Shown piece after piece: positions 1 through 12,046 of a stretch of 64,000 bases of DNA. Source of the DNA: Astropecten irregularis (Eukaryota; Echinodermata; Asteroidea; Paxillosida; Astropectinidae); assembly GCA_963971285.1 (NCBI GenBank), contig OZ020252.1:13491662-13555661 (forward strand), read 5' to 3'. The first letter of the stretch is position 1. Every line of letters starts with the position of its first letter. The position numbers were made by a program, and so were the translations under genes. The notes under the pieces are model-generated. The model saw only the letters and a program-made list of their open reading frames with translations. It made no database searches and had not been told where the DNA came from.

Positions 1-97
1 ATATCTGAATCTTGAAGTGATAAACAGTTTATTTTTCATATAATAACTCTCGACAGAAGTGTTGCGTTTTTTGGGGACACCCTGTACACAAAGACAA
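1..97 (+). repeat. Partial foldback repeat, right arm
   Basis: The window opens inside a dispersed repeat. The same sequence, including the CTTGAAGTGATAAACAGT motif and the end at GGACACCCTGTA, recurs at the right arm of the foldback element at 5694-6110. Only this end is inside the window. Confidence 0.6.
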
Positions 98-697
98 TTT
101 GTACGATTCTTAAGACTGGTATTTCATTTTTCTTTCTTTGTATATTTAGGAGGGTTGTTTACTGGGTTTTCTTGTTCGGTTTCCGATAATTATTCCGCCA
201 ATCTGAAAGAAATGTTACAATGGAAAAAAAAACAGTCCAAAAACCTCCATATTTCTGACATAAAGATTACTAAAGCACTACTCACAAACAAACACATTTA
301 GCAAATGTATAAACTAATCATGCACTTGGCTGCTTCACTTTTTCCTTTTTCTTCTTAAGTTCAAGAACTGTCATTTTGTTTCAAATCATTACCATGCAGT
401 GTTTATGAACAATTGTGTAACAGAAAGTCAAATAACATTAACCAAGTAAAATGATGTACAAATCTTGGTGTTGCCGGCGTTATGTTAAGCTTCAGTAGTG
501 TTCAAATTCAAACATTAAAATGTAAAATGTAAGTGTGGCTTTCGATTAAAAAAAAGCGTTGTATTTGAACAAACAATGAAAACAAAATACAATAAATGCT
601 TATATAATTTCTTGAAGAAAAACACAATTATGCGCAATCTTTTGTATATATTGTTTTGTTAGTAAGGAGTTATCGGCCACGGATATGCTTCCAGAAT
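98..697. other. AT-rich intergenic, nothing recognised
   Basis: AT-rich sequence with no convincing reading frame, RNA gene or repeat copy that I could match elsewhere in the window. Confidence 0.5.
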
Positions 698-1065
698 TTA
701 AAGGGATGGTACAGAACTGGTTTTGGGGACAAAACCGTTGGTGACAGTGAAAGCACATTAGGGAATCCATCATATACCTTAACTGACAAACCTGTAGAAG
801 TTTGAGGTCAATCAGCCATCTGGGTCACGGAAAAATAGTGAAAACCCGTTTACACATTTCAACGATATTATGCGTTCACGCTTTGAAGCGATTTATTCCA
901 ATCGGAAAATAGTTTCATTTATTTCTCCACGAATAGGGCATTTCAGACAAAAACATTTCATGGGATGTTTTCTCCTATCATCACCATTATACTGTGTAAG
1001 TTTTATGTGAATCTGTGATGTTGAAGTGTATTTTGTCTAATACCAATTCTGTACCATCCCTTTAA
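698..1065 (+). mobile_element. TTAA-flanked MITE, second subfamily
   Basis: Bounded by TTAA at both sides, with inverted ends AGGGATGGTACAGAA and its complement. The layout resembles the copies at 9111-9477 and 23344-23708: one half is like the main TTAA family (CATTTCAGRC, ACCATTATACTGTGTAAG) and the other half is different. It encodes no protein and is a non-autonomous DNA transposon. Confidence 0.75.
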
Positions 1066-1068
1066 GGT

Positions 1069-1280
1069 CTTTTCACACGACATCCTAGAAAAACTACCAA
1101 CCATTGAGAAATCCTCACATTGGTCTGAACCTCGGTCAAAATCTCTCAATGATTCACCAGGGACGTGGGTCACTCTCAAGCATTGGTGTCCTTTCAAACG
1201 ATGACACTTTTGTAAGATTTCGCAACCATGAGAGAATTTCTCAATGTTTGAGAGTTTTTTTTTTAGCTTCGTATGAAAAG
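1069..1280. mobile_element. Foldback MITE
   Basis: The ends are inverted repeats of each other: CTTTTCACACGA at the left, TCGTATGAAAAG at the right. The similarity continues inward through CATTGAGAAAT. About 210 bp with no coding capacity. Confidence 0.6.
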
Positions 1281-1289
1281 GCGTTATCA

Positions 1290-1416
1290 AAGGGTGCATT
1301 CGTTTAGCTAACCCGGGTCGACACCAGTCGACCTCGTCCCCATTCTCTCGCTTGTTTTGTGCAGTATAGCACGACCATTCCCAGTAAGGGCTAACCGAGC
1401 TAAACGACTGCACCCA
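1290..1416. mobile_element. MITE with GGGTGCATTCGTTTAGCTAA ends
   Basis: Short element whose ends read AGGGTGCATTCGTTTAGCTA and its near complement. A second copy of the same family lies at 61529-61674 and shares the internal GAATGGGGACGAGGT segment. Confidence 0.7.
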
Positions 1417-2048
1417 AAAATTCAAATGTAGTATTTATCAGAGAATGAAATCCTGCCTTGTTTTTTTGGATAGTACTAAAGAACTAAGCACATGGTGAAC
1501 ATGAACTGCGGCTATTTCTTCATGTTTTATAGGTGGTATCTTAAAATGGAAGAGGTCGGGTTATATTACCGAGGGGTATTTGGCACCTATCTTAGGCACA
1601 ACAAGCCCGAAACGTTCAGGGGCTCTGGGGTAAATGTTGATCAAATTTAGAACTCTCACTCAGACCATAATTGTTATTGCTCAAAGCTTTCCGTCAGTCA
1701 CAATCGATGCACTTGGCTGGGCTGTGTCGGTACACCATTTTAAAGTGTTCATTTTTTATACAAAGTGACGATCTAATGATTGAAAACAGTTTGGAAACAA
1801 ATTCTGCTGCACACCTTTTTTCAAAATAAGATGACGGAATTTTGTTTTTAATCCAATGAAGAATATATACGAATGTTTACAAATTAAAAAAAATTATATT
1901 CATTATCCAATATGTATAACATCGAGGTGATAGAAAAAGGTATACATATTTATTGCAATAGAAATTTGGTTGAATCAAGAGACACCAAATATAAGATTCA
2001 ATGTATGTTTCAATTCCTTCTTAGCATGCATTACAATTCAATATGTGT
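1417..2048. other. AT-rich intergenic, nothing recognised
   Basis: No supported gene or repeat seen. Confidence 0.45.
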
Positions 2049-2282
2049 CGAGCTGCTTAAGCAAAACAAAATTGCTTAGCATGAAAAGTCTTTGATCAAA
2101 CAGGATTACCAACCAAATTTTCATGTGATGTTTACTGCTTTTGACTTGTATTTGGCCATTGTTTGCTGAGCATAACATCCACAAGGAGTTTTGGCTGGCA
2201 TACTGATTTTATTCACCATACCAAGGTTTTGTGTGCTTAAGCAAATTTTGGCGCTTAAGCAGCTGTATGACATTGGCCCCTG
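2049..2282. mobile_element. MITE, AGCTGCTTAAGCA / TTGGCCCC family
   Basis: Inverted ends built on AGCTGCTTAAGCA. The interior (CAAACAGGATTACCAACCAAA, CCATTGTTTGCTGAGCATAA) is shared with the copy at 26431-27032. A more diverged copy lies at 62340-62720. Confidence 0.65.
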
Positions 2283-2292
2283 TTGAATTCGT

Positions 2293-2647
<355 letters not shown>

Positions 2648-2672
2648 TTATAGTCGACTTAATTAAGCAGCT

Positions 2673-3090
2673 AGGCCTTGATTTTTAAGGAGAGTGAGAG
2701 TGATCACTCTCCTCCTCTTTCCTTAATGTTTTCCAAGGAGAGTGAAAAAAAAAATCTCCTTTAACAATTTAAGGAGAGCTGCCCTTTTTCAAAACATCAC
2801 ATAGGCCCCTACATTTTCAGCCAACAAAACAAAAATTTTCAACAGGACAAATTTTGCATGTTCTCTTTTTCCGACACCAGACACATGTATGGGGAAACTT
2901 GGTTTAACAAAAGCAAACGGCTCTCTTTACTCATTAGTATGAGTAGGCCCTATGTTGATTTAAGGAGTTGAATTTGTAGCTCAAACTTGATTTTCGTTAC
3001 CGAGAGCAAAATAAAATCTCTTAAATTGTGTCCGTTGATTTTAGGAGAGTGATTTGCATCTCTCCTAATTTTTTATTAAAACAAAGGCCT
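2673..3090. mobile_element. Foldback MITE with AGGCCTT ends
   Basis: The left end AGGCCTTGATTTTTAAGGAG is mirrored at the right by CTCTCCTAATTTTTTATT and AGGCCT. AAGGAGAGTGA motifs recur inside. No coding capacity. Single copy in the window, so the family call rests on the inverted ends alone. Confidence 0.5.
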
Positions 3091-3600
3091 GATTAAGAAT
3101 GAAAGAATAATGCTTTGTGTAACGGCAGTCATTGACCCACATTACCCTTTGCATATAATTGCCAACTATTGTGCTGGCAGAGAAATTCACGACTTGCAAC
3201 TGGATACGACATTGTATATAGCTTCAGGGTACACCTATAGTAACCAGCGGAAGAATAAACATGAATGACAGTAGATCATGTTGCTGCTTCAACTCCCTGT
3301 GTTTTTTACATCAGGCTACACATTTTCTAACAAAAACATTCAGGTATGCGAGATAGATTATTGAAAGTGATGCCGAGCAGTCAATGGGGTGATTCCAGTT
3401 GCTGATTCAAAGCTGCATAATTATGAATACCAACGCAACATTGTCTGGAAACTACTTCCTCACAAAATGGACAAAATATCTCCTTAACTCCTGAATGACA
3501 CCAAACATTATTATTATAAAAAGTGACCATTTTTTACCAAGCTCAAAGAATGCACATATTGCCTTTCTCAAGTCAGCAATTTAAACCTCTTTAATTGTTG
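3091..3600. other. Intergenic, nothing recognised
   Basis: No supported gene, RNA or repeat boundary seen. Confidence 0.4.
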
Positions 3601-3604
3601 AAAC

Positions 3605-3715
3605 GTGAACAAAGAACAATTGACTGGAGTGGGATTCGAACTATCCAACCCTATACGTTGGTGGTGTCTCTAATGGTCAATTATCTCTTTTCGTTTGACA
3701 GTCAGAAGCCATGAA
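3605..3715 (-). mobile_element. tRNA-like SINE fragment
   Basis: Contains GACTGGAGTGGGATTCGAAC, which on the minus strand gives a tRNA T-arm (GTTCGAATCC, a B-box-like sequence). The flanks GTGAACAAAGAA match the better copy at 62010-62150. It is eroded and lacks a convincing D-arm. Confidence 0.4.
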
Positions 3716-4047
3716 ACCACGCACACACCGCCATATCCCAAAGATCATTTAAGACAAGAAGTGGGGCTTCCAGCACACTGATGATGTGACCTGTATATGT
3801 GACACTGGACCACAAACGCTTCAAGAGCACCTCTTGAAGCGTCCTTTATTGGAGCACAAATGCAAAGCGGAGGACCTTGCAGAGTACAATGATGTTCCTA
3901 TAGGAGATGTGTCCAGCATGTGTGGACACGATAAGAAGAAGATTTAAGATACGCGCAGCAATGCTGCAACTTGAGAAACAGTACATGGGAATCACTCAAA
4001 GAGGATACGGCTAGTTTAATCAATATAATCATCAGAATAATAACCCC
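3716..4047. other. Intergenic, nothing recognised
   Basis: Nothing recognised in this stretch. Confidence 0.4.
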
Positions 4048-4260
4048 AAGTCTACGGAGCTCCACGAGCGCCATTCCACTTATCCAGATAATGTAACCAC
4101 ATAATTCATCTGGCCCAGTCGACTTTTGGAATGTTAAAATTTGTCTAATTGTCTCAATAATTATCTCAACAAGATGACTTTTACAACTCAAAAAGTCGAT
4201 TTGGCCAGATAAATTATGTGGTTATCTGGATAAGTGGAATGGCACACATGGAGTTCCGTA
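4048..4260. mobile_element. Foldback MITE, TACGGAGCTCCACG ends
   Basis: The ends TACGGAGCTCCACGAGCGCC and the right-hand complement (GGCACACATGGAGTTCCGTA), then CCACTTATCCAGATAA, form a long inverted repeat. A second, longer copy is at 9912-10287. Confidence 0.75.
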
Positions 4261-4941
4261 CAAGTCAGTTTCCCTTGTGGCTCTTTTATTATTGATATGA
4301 TTCTCTAGAGACGTGCATGTTTCACTATCAGCATGTAAAATATTCTGTTCGGATTTCATCGTTTCACCTGTATTACTTTTTGTATTCATCAACAATATCA
4401 TTTCGATGTCAACAAACTTTACAAGTGAAACTAATTGAAAAGTGGCATCAAACATGTTCCTTGTAATTAAAAAAAACAAACAAGATTATTTTGTGAGTGA
4501 CCTGGAATAGTACTTGACAATTATAGAAATATCCGACGAGATAGTAATAGGTAATTTATTTGATTGTGCACGTGCAAATATTGAGACCGTTTTCCCCGAG
4601 ACTTAGCCCGTGTCTCGGCATAAATTTGGTCTTGATTTCGGCTGAGCATCTTAGTCAATATCAGTATCAGCATCATGATTACTTTCTCCCTAGTACGAAA
4701 TTCAAAACCAGCCACAAAATTGAAAATAAAATTGCAAAATGCCAGTATCAGATTACAATGAATTTAATTGAATTAAGTCAGAAAACAAGAACAACGTCTG
4801 GCGCGGGCCTGAAGTTCTAAATTCCCAAACGAAAATAAGGAAAACAGCCGTTTACGTTTGCGTGAAATACGAAATAAATGGTTACAATACACCAAAATGT
4901 TTATGTTTGATAATTAGCACCATTAAACCTTATTTGCAGCT
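4261..4941. other. Intergenic, nothing recognised
   Basis: Low-complexity AT-rich sequence without a supported feature. Confidence 0.4.
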
Positions 4942-5294
4942 TTAAAGGTAATATCATACTTCGGGTTGTTGTCAAAGAAATGCAGATTCATGGGCAAAAA
5001 TATCAAGGAAGATACAGTAACAGTCATCTGTGAAAATATCAGTCCCATACGGTGCCCACTTTTTGAGAAAACAGTGAAAAACACCCACAGTATTTCTTAA
5101 GTCTTTTCACCGTTATGTTTGAAGATCGAAATTGATTTTGGTAATTGGTTTTACTCATTTCTTGATAAATACAGCATTTCGTGCAGAAACATTTTAACGG
5201 TATGTTTCTACCATCACCATCTGTATACCCTGTAAGTTATAGGTAAATCTGTGAAGATTTCTGTTTCGGTATGCTTACCAAAGTATACCTTTAA
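4942..5294 (-). mobile_element. TTAA-flanked MITE, main family
   Basis: Starts TTAAAGGTAATATCATACTT and ends ATACCTTTAA. The internal landmarks of the family are present (AGATTCATGGGCAAAAATAT, CGGTGCCCAC, TTCTTAAGTCTTTTC, TGTTTCTACCATCACCATC). Orientation is arbitrary, set opposite to the copy at 8357. Confidence 0.85.
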
Positions 5295-5693
5295 AGGAGT
5301 ACTCACAGAAGACCGTTTAGCGGTAACCGTTTCGTGTTGCCTGGCCACAATATAGAACTGAGTGGTATTAAACAGAATGTCTTCGCTTGATCTTGCTGAT
5401 TAAAATAAATATACAGTACACCTAGAGGCAGTATTGAAAGCAATTGAAGATGCGACTTTTGTTTGATTATTTGCCATAAGATGATGAGAGCAATCTGAAT
5501 GCTTTTACTTCGCGCCGTTTCCAGGAAAAAATTTCACCAAAAGCGTCGCAAACTAACCCCAGACATAGACAGAAATGCATGATAAGTGAGAACACGATGG
5601 ACATCGACAAAATGAGCAAGTCACAGAAATTAATAGAAAACAATCGTATAAAGAGTGTCAAAAAAAGAAAAAGGCAACATTGTGTCGGGACCC
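5295..5693. other. Intergenic, nothing recognised
   Basis: No supported feature. Confidence 0.4.
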
Positions 5694-6110
5694 ATTAAAA
5701 TTTAACCTTTTATCACTTCAAGATTCAGATATGTGATACAACCATGTCTTGGCTATCACCATGAAGAATTAAAGCATATTGTGGCTGAAATTGGCGAAAA
5801 TATGACCAATTGAAAGAGTACTCCTTAAAAACAAATGTGCAGGGATACCACGCATAGTGGTCAATACACACATAATGTGTATGAAAGAAAGATGAAAATC
5901 GGGTTTTGAGGTTGGGTAATTCAGTCTTAGTTTTGTCACTCAATTTCAGTCCAAATTTGCTCAAATTCTACATGTTGATAGCCAAGACATAGCTGTATCA
6001 CATACTGAGTCTTGAAGTGATAAACAGTTAATTTTTATATAATAGTACTCGACACAAGTGTTGCGGTTTTTTTTTTTTTTTTTTTTTGGGGGGGGGGGAC
6101 ACCCTGTATA
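5694..6110. mobile_element. Foldback element with CTTGAAGTGATA arms
   Basis: The left arm (TTATCACTTCAAGATTCAGA, ATGTCTTGGCTATCA) is mirrored by the right arm (TGATAGCCAAGACAT, AGTCTTGAAGTGATAA). The right end holds a long T then G homopolymer run before GGACACCCTGTA. The window start carries another copy of this right arm. Confidence 0.7.
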
Positions 6111-6852
6111 CATGACACAAATTATATCAGCCAATAAAAAGCGGCAACTAGATTAACATTTGAGAAATTCAATCACTTTTTATCCTTTTTCCTCAATCCT
6201 AGCCTGGTATTTGGTCCTACATTCATCGTCATTTATCACAAAGCTTTTTTCCCCCAACGACGACTAATAAAAGACACAGAAAAATAAATAAGCTGGACAT
6301 TCCTGAGCAACGAATAATTCCAATTGGACCCAACTGCAATCATGCAACAACATCACACGGCGTGCCATTTCTAGGCTGGCTTCTATATTACGTGGCAACA
6401 AGCGATGGGTTTATTGAAAGCTTCGTGACAGACAGGCAGCCAAGAAATTAATAGTGTGTCATTTTGGCGCGTACAAATTGCCCGTGACGACGTTTGCCTG
6501 TTGTAGGATCAACACGATATCGACCCCTGACACTTTTCCAATTACTTTCGGTGCTTGACACTAACTGGTGTATAGTGTCTGCACTTGCATGCATGGTTGG
6601 TATATAAACATGTTGCCGTTCTGCGCAGGCTAGGAAGATACTGTTGCGCATCACTGTAAATATCGGAATATTCAAAACTCATAGCCAAAATAATTTTTTT
6701 TTTAAAACAAATACGTCCTTACATTAGTTTGTTCAATTCAAACAATTAAAATGACAACATTTTGGATAATCCTTTTTTGTTGTTGAAGATCCATGAGCGA
6801 TAAATTTTCACAAGCCGAAAATGGATATGAATTTTTATATTTTGAGACTAAG
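6111..6852. other. Intergenic, nothing recognised
   Basis: No supported gene or repeat. Confidence 0.4.
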
Positions 6853-7046
6853 TGTATTTACGAAACGAAGGCTTAGGCTCAGGTTCCAGCTCTGACATCC
6901 ATGTGCTGAAAATGTAGGTTGTGGTTTTTCATTGAAGCTGAAGCTCTGTTTCCGTTTTCAAACCAGAGAATCTACTTCAGAACCGCAGCCCAAAAAATAC
7001 TCTATTTTGATACCAGTTATTTCAGAATGGTTTCGTAAACGCCCTA
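6853..7046. mobile_element. GGCTC-tipped MITE, short copy
   Basis: Ends TTTACGAAACGAAGGCTTAG and GGTTTCGTAAACGCCC, with the family core between them (GCTGAAAATGTAGGTTGTGG, AACCGCAGCC, ATTTTGATACCAGTTAT). The hexanucleotide tip is only about two units long here. Confidence 0.75.
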
Positions 7047-7236
7047 AGTAGCTGCCTGGTAATCCAAAATGGCAGTTTCTGCGTACATAGCTAACTTTGA
7101 ATAGTGAAACCATGCATTTGAAATTGAAATTGTTATGTCAGTGTTGGAGAGCTAAAAGCAACAAAATTTCGTTAAAACGTTTCACCATAATGTTGGTCAT
7201 TCCACGGAGTGGAAACAAGATGGACGAATTTACAAA

Positions 7237-7366
7237 GCGGCCTACGATTGATCGTAACTCGAGTTACGAAGGATAACCCATCATGCCCTACATACAGGGC
7301 TGCAAAGCATCATATAAACCCTACGATTGATAGTAAGTTACGATGAATTTGATGAAATCGACACCA
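7237..7366. mobile_element. Foldback MITE, GATTTCAC / ATCGTAACT family
   Basis: About 130 bp with inverted CTACGATTGATCGTAACT / AGTTACGATGAATTTG ends. Copies with the same layout lie at 17569, 19771, 33114 and 58188, most ending in GAAATCGACCCC. Confidence 0.7.
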
Positions 7367-7532
7367 GATACCTCAAGTCCGCTACTTTTCCTGTTCCTCT
7401 TGAAATATTCTTTAACACATAATTCTAACAGTATAATCCGACGTGAACATACTTTCAATTCCAAACACTTGCATTCTATTTTTAACACACATCTGAAAGA
7501 TTTGAGGCTTTTTCATAGTGACAATTGGTATG

Positions 7533-7762
7533 AGTGGATCGGTTTGCGGAAACACCATGTAAGAATCGTTCGTACTTTCGCACTTCTATTTCGTTCGCAC
7601 TTCTCGTAAGGTCTCAACGTTTCGACTAGTATGCTCTAGTCCTCATAGGTCTCCTGATGATGACTAGAGCACGCTAGTCGAAACGTTGAGACCTTACGAG
7701 AAGTGCGAACGAAATAGAAGTAGGAACGATTCTTACATGGTGTTTCCGCAAACCGATCCACA
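7533..7762. mobile_element. Large near-perfect inverted repeat (MITE)
   Basis: Two arms of about 100 bp, beginning GTGGATCGGTTTGCGGAAAC and ending with its complement, enclose a loop of about two dozen bases. The arms meet at GACTAGYATGCTCTAGTC. Outer ends and the GTGCTCTAG core are related to the element at 15430-15778. Confidence 0.85.
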
Positions 7763-8356
7763 TATTAACCCGATCTGTTTGTCCTCTCAAAGAAGGAACT
7801 GGAGGGAAATACCGGAATGAACTTCACAAAAATGAGAATAATGGACAAGAAAAACGAGTAGATTAAACGGTTTTCTTCTATTGGTTAGTTGAAAACGGTT
7901 TCAAAAGGCCTTTTAAAATCTACTGCCGACAATTGTGACCATTGCTATCGTGGCTATCTTGGGCTTTGGCATTAGGAGCCTATACGTCAAACTGAACTAG
8001 CTAGGGGAGTAACCGAGTAAGGTATATTATGAGTGGGAGGGTGTGGCGTGGGTAGATAGCCCTAATCCGTGCTGATTGGGACAACGTACATTGTTCGAAC
8101 AAATCACACCTATAGGACTTTCACACAGTGGGTATCGTGACAAAAGAGCTAAGGGTATATAAAGGACAGGAGTATGTTGATTGGCATGTAACTATCATGG
8201 GGATGGGCACTTGGGAAAAGGTGCTTCAAAGATAGGAAGAAGGAGGAACAAAAATCGAAGTCCGCATGTTATCGACTTTTAATTTTGTTCACTATACATC
8301 ACTGCAGAAATGAAGGTACACAGAGTCAGCAAGCGCACTTGCACAGTACTGTACCT
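7763..8356. other. Intergenic, nothing recognised
   Basis: No supported feature. Confidence 0.4.
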
Positions 8357-8781
8357 TTAAAGGTACTATCATACTTTGGTAGCATACCGAAACAGAAATC
8401 TTCACAGATTTACCTGTAACTTACAGGGTATAAAGATGGTGATGGTAGAAACAAAACCGTTAAATTATTTCTGCCTGAAATGCTGTATATCCAGAAAAGA
8501 GTAAAACAAATTGACCCCAAAACAATTTTGATCTTCACGAGATCAAAAATAACGGTGAAAAGACATACCGTTAAAATTTTTCCACCTGAAAAAAGATAAA
8601 AAATAAAAGAGAAAAGACTTAAGCAATAATGTGGCCGTTTTTCGCTGTTTTCTCAAAATGTGGGCACCGTATGGGACTGAAATTTTCACAGATGACTGTT
8701 ACTGTATCTGTCTTGATATTTCTGCCCATGAATCAGTATTAATTTTCTTTGACAAAAACCAAAGTATGATACTACCTTTAA
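8357..8781 (+). mobile_element. TTAA-flanked MITE, main family (long copy)
   Basis: TTAA at both borders with inverted ends AGGTACTATCATACTTTGG and the complement. Slightly longer than other copies because of a local internal repeat of the ACATACCGTTAAAA segment. Confidence 0.85.
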
Positions 8782-9110
8782 GTTGCTGAGAGTCGCGTGC
8801 ATGCTTCAAAAATAAGTCGAAGAGATCATGGCTGGATTTCACTCAGATTAATCTTAAGACGAGTTGTCAGTGTCACCATAGTGATTTGCATGGTGACGTC
8901 ACACTTTGCTTAGCAATTATAAAGAAGAATCAGCCCAAGGGGCCGATTTCACAAAGCACTAAGATTAATCTTAAATGTCAAGTTGATCCATATTCACCAA
9001 AAGGCGATTTATATATATTCGTCCAGAACTATAGCTATATAGCTTGAAATGAAAAACCCGTTTGTCGTTTGTTTTGTTATTATTATTTTATTGTTTTGCT
9101 GCAACCGAAT
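8782..9110. other. Intergenic with small direct repeat
   Basis: Two occurrences of GATTTCAC with AGATTAATCTTAA about 110 bp apart, near 8835 and 8945, probably degraded ends of one more MITE. Nothing else recognised. Confidence 0.35.
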
Positions 9111-9477
9111 TTAAGGGGTGTGTACAACGTTGGTAAAGGTGACAGAACAGCACTCACACTTTGCCTTATCCAGCATGTTCATGATATAATAAACCTGTGA
9201 AAATTTGAGCTCAATCGGACATGAGTTCTGAGTCCAGAGAAAATAGCAAAAACCCGACTCAATTGTCCTTATAAAACATAAAGAAGGATTTTTTTTTATC
9301 TTGCCAATATCAAAAATGTTTTTTGGTGTTTGGTTTTACTCTTTCCGAATAGATACACAATTCCAGGTGGAAACATTTCAACGATCAACCAGCACCATCT
9401 TCATATACCCTATAAGTTATACATAAATCTGCGAACATTTCTGTTTTGGGTTTCTTACCAAAGTATGGTACCTTTAA
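9111..9477 (+). mobile_element. TTAA-flanked MITE, second subfamily
   Basis: TTAA borders. The right half matches the main family (GGTTTCTTACCAAAGTATGG, then ACCTTTAA). The left half (GACAGAACAGCACTC, GAGCTCAATCGGACATGAG) matches the copy at 23344-23708 in opposite orientation. Confidence 0.8.
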
Positions 9478-9911
9478 AGAACTGAATTTTTAAATAGAAA
9501 ATATCATGAATAATTTGACTATTTCTAAGACCATCTAGTCTCTTGATCTTACCTTTGGGCATTCAGGCTAGCTGTCAATTTCCCACACCAGGTTAATGAG
9601 ATTAAAACTCCACTTCAATGCATTCTGACCTACGGCAAATAGAACGTCTACACTTTGGTATCACGTATCACTCTAAACACCCACAAAAAGTTCATTACAT
9701 ACTTAAAACTATTAAACGGATTAGGGATAATATTTCTAAGAACGGAAATTAAAAAAGCCGAGTCAATGCCTATAGTGCTGTGCTGGCCAAGTCAGTGTAT
9801 GATCAGTGAGAGGCCTTTCTGACCTTTTCTTTTAACCTTTAATTGGTCTGCAAGTATATAGCTGGTTATTTGCTTCTTTTATAATTTTCAATCTCATGTA
9901 ACCCACATTTT
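9478..9911. other. Intergenic, nothing recognised
   Basis: No supported feature. Confidence 0.4.
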
Positions 9912-10287
9912 ACGGAGCTTCACGTGTGCCATTCCACTTATCCAGATAACTACATAAGTTATCTCGCCAAGTCGACTTGTCAAGTCCTAAAAGTCGATCG
10001 TACAAGATGACTTAGTGAAAACTAAGAAGTCGACATATTCTGATAATTCATCTCACCAAGACGACTTACTGAAAGAAGGAAGTCGACTTGTCCTGATAAT
10101 TTACCTTGTAAAGACGACTTAATAAAACTGATGTTATTTATCAGAATAAGACGTTTTGTTAAGATGCATTTCGATGACTTGGCCAGATAAATTATCAGCA
10201 TAAGTCGAATTCTCGTGTTCGCTAAAAGTCCACTTGGCGAGATAAATTATGTCGTTATCTGGAATGGCACTCGTGGAGCTCCGTACA
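9912..10287. mobile_element. Foldback MITE, TACGGAGCTCCACG ends (long copy)
   Basis: Same ends as the element at 4048 (TACGGAGCTTCACGTGTGCC at the left, complement at the right). The interior is several imperfect tandem blocks of AAGTCGACTT with GATAATTTA, so it is longer than the 4048 copy. Confidence 0.75.
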
Positions 10288-10362
10288 CATTGGTCTTGTT
10301 TCAGTGTTCACCTTGTTGCTCGTAACTATGTTTCAATTTGGGAGAACGCTCTTGGACCCCAT

Positions 10363-10913
10363 AGTAGTGTTGGAGTAGAGTCCTCAGATCCGAGTACAGA
10401 GTACTCCGAGTACTTCAAGGTCTGAGTACTGGGCCGAGTCCGAGTACATTGCTGTCGAGTCCAAGTCCTAAGTATCAGTCCGAGTACATGCAAGGTTGAG
10501 TACAGAGCCGAGTCCAAGTCCACGTTCGAGTAGAGTACCAATGCAAAGTGCAAACAATTGCATTTTGTTTCTCAAAGATGTTCATAATTGGATGTTGTGC
10601 CACTCTTCTCAGAAATTAATGTTTTTTAAAGCTTGCAAATGACACTGTGCTGCCTACTCCATTGGATACTAAACTCCCGATGATCTTCATACTCCCATTG
10701 TATAATTTATTGTATAACTGTGAAATTGTAACGAAAATGAAATTTGCACTAAATAGTCAAGTACTCCTAAATTTCGAGTACATGGAATTGAGTACGGGCC
10801 AAGTACATTTATTTTTGAGTACTTTTAATCAAGTACGGGCCGAGTATTTGTCTGTACTCGAGTTGTACTCGAATACGACTTACGAGTACTCCAACACTGC
10901 CACATAGGTGTAA
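10363..10913. mobile_element. MITE with GAGTAC-rich arms
   Basis: Bounded by AGTGTTGGAGTA and its complement TACTCCAACACT. Both arms are packed with degenerate GAGTAC / GAGTCC hexanucleotides around a non-repetitive centre. The element at 18847-19308 has the same design. Confidence 0.7.
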
Positions 10914-11684
10914 TTTTAAGCTCATGAATAAATCTTACTTTGTGCAATGCGTTAATTAGACAATAAGGGAGTCAGTGTTAGTGATAAAGCGCTCCTTGTA
11001 CGGTTTATTGTTTTGTTGGTGCGGATACTCACGGTTGGTGGTTGCTTGGCATACATTGCTGTTATACTGTTATTCCCTGACATGTATTTCAGTTGGTACC
11101 AAATATTGTGTCGGCGCTTCATAATAGCACGACCTTGAAATTCAAGTATGCATAAGAATGCATTTCTTTTTCATTTAAATTTTCCTTTTTCATTTAATGT
11201 ACCTACTTACGCAACGAGTCTATTTTAAAGAGCTTTCTTAGAAAATGATTTTCTTTATTCATTCATAAATCTATTCATTTACTTCTGGCAATGAAACCAA
11301 TGATCGCTCAGGATCAATTTAATCTCCGTGGTTCCTCAGCATGATGAAACCTTTATGGAAAGATGATGAGAAGAAGATACAGTTCTAGATGTATAGAAGG
11401 AAAACCAAAGAGTAACATTTCGTAATGAAACCTTCGGAATTACGTAGGGACTGAGAACCCACTCATATTGTGGACCGAGCAGGGACTGGAATTCGTGACG
11501 CCAGAGGTGAACGGGCCGCCATGCGAGAAGCCAACAGACATTGATCCTTGGGCAGCTTCCAGTGAGTGTTGATTAAAGAACCAACATGCTTCAATCGCTT
11601 AGGACCATCTGCTGGACTTCTGTCTATAACGTCTTGAAATCATTATGAGCCGTAGGCCAAGCGGAAAATATGTTCGTAGCTTCA
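10914..11684. other. Intergenic, nothing recognised
   Basis: No supported feature. Confidence 0.4.
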
Positions 11685-12046
11685 TTACAGGCAATATCAT
11701 ACTTTGGTTTTTGTCAAAGAAATACGGATTCGTGGGCAAACATATCAAGGAAGATACAGTCACAGTAATCTGTGAAAATTTCAGTGCCATACGGTGCCCA
11801 CTTTTTGAGAAAACAGTGAAAAACAGCCGCAGTATTTCTTAAGTCTTTTCTCTTTTATTTTTGATCTTTTGAAAGATCAGACAGATTTTCGGTCGTTGTT
11901 TTACTAATTTCTGGATAAATACACCATTTCAGGCGGTATTTAACAGTATGTTCCTACCATTCACCATCTTCATACCCTGTAAGTTATACGTAAATCTGTG
12001 AAAAATTCTGTTTTGGTTTCTTACCAAAGTATGATACTACCTTTAA
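11685..12046 (-). mobile_element. TTAA-flanked MITE, main family
   Basis: The left border has decayed to TTAC; the right border is intact CTACCTTTAA. Internal landmarks (CGGTGCCCACTTTTTGAGAA, GGTCGTTGTTTTACTAATTT) match the family. The short reading frames across it are not genes. Confidence 0.85.
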
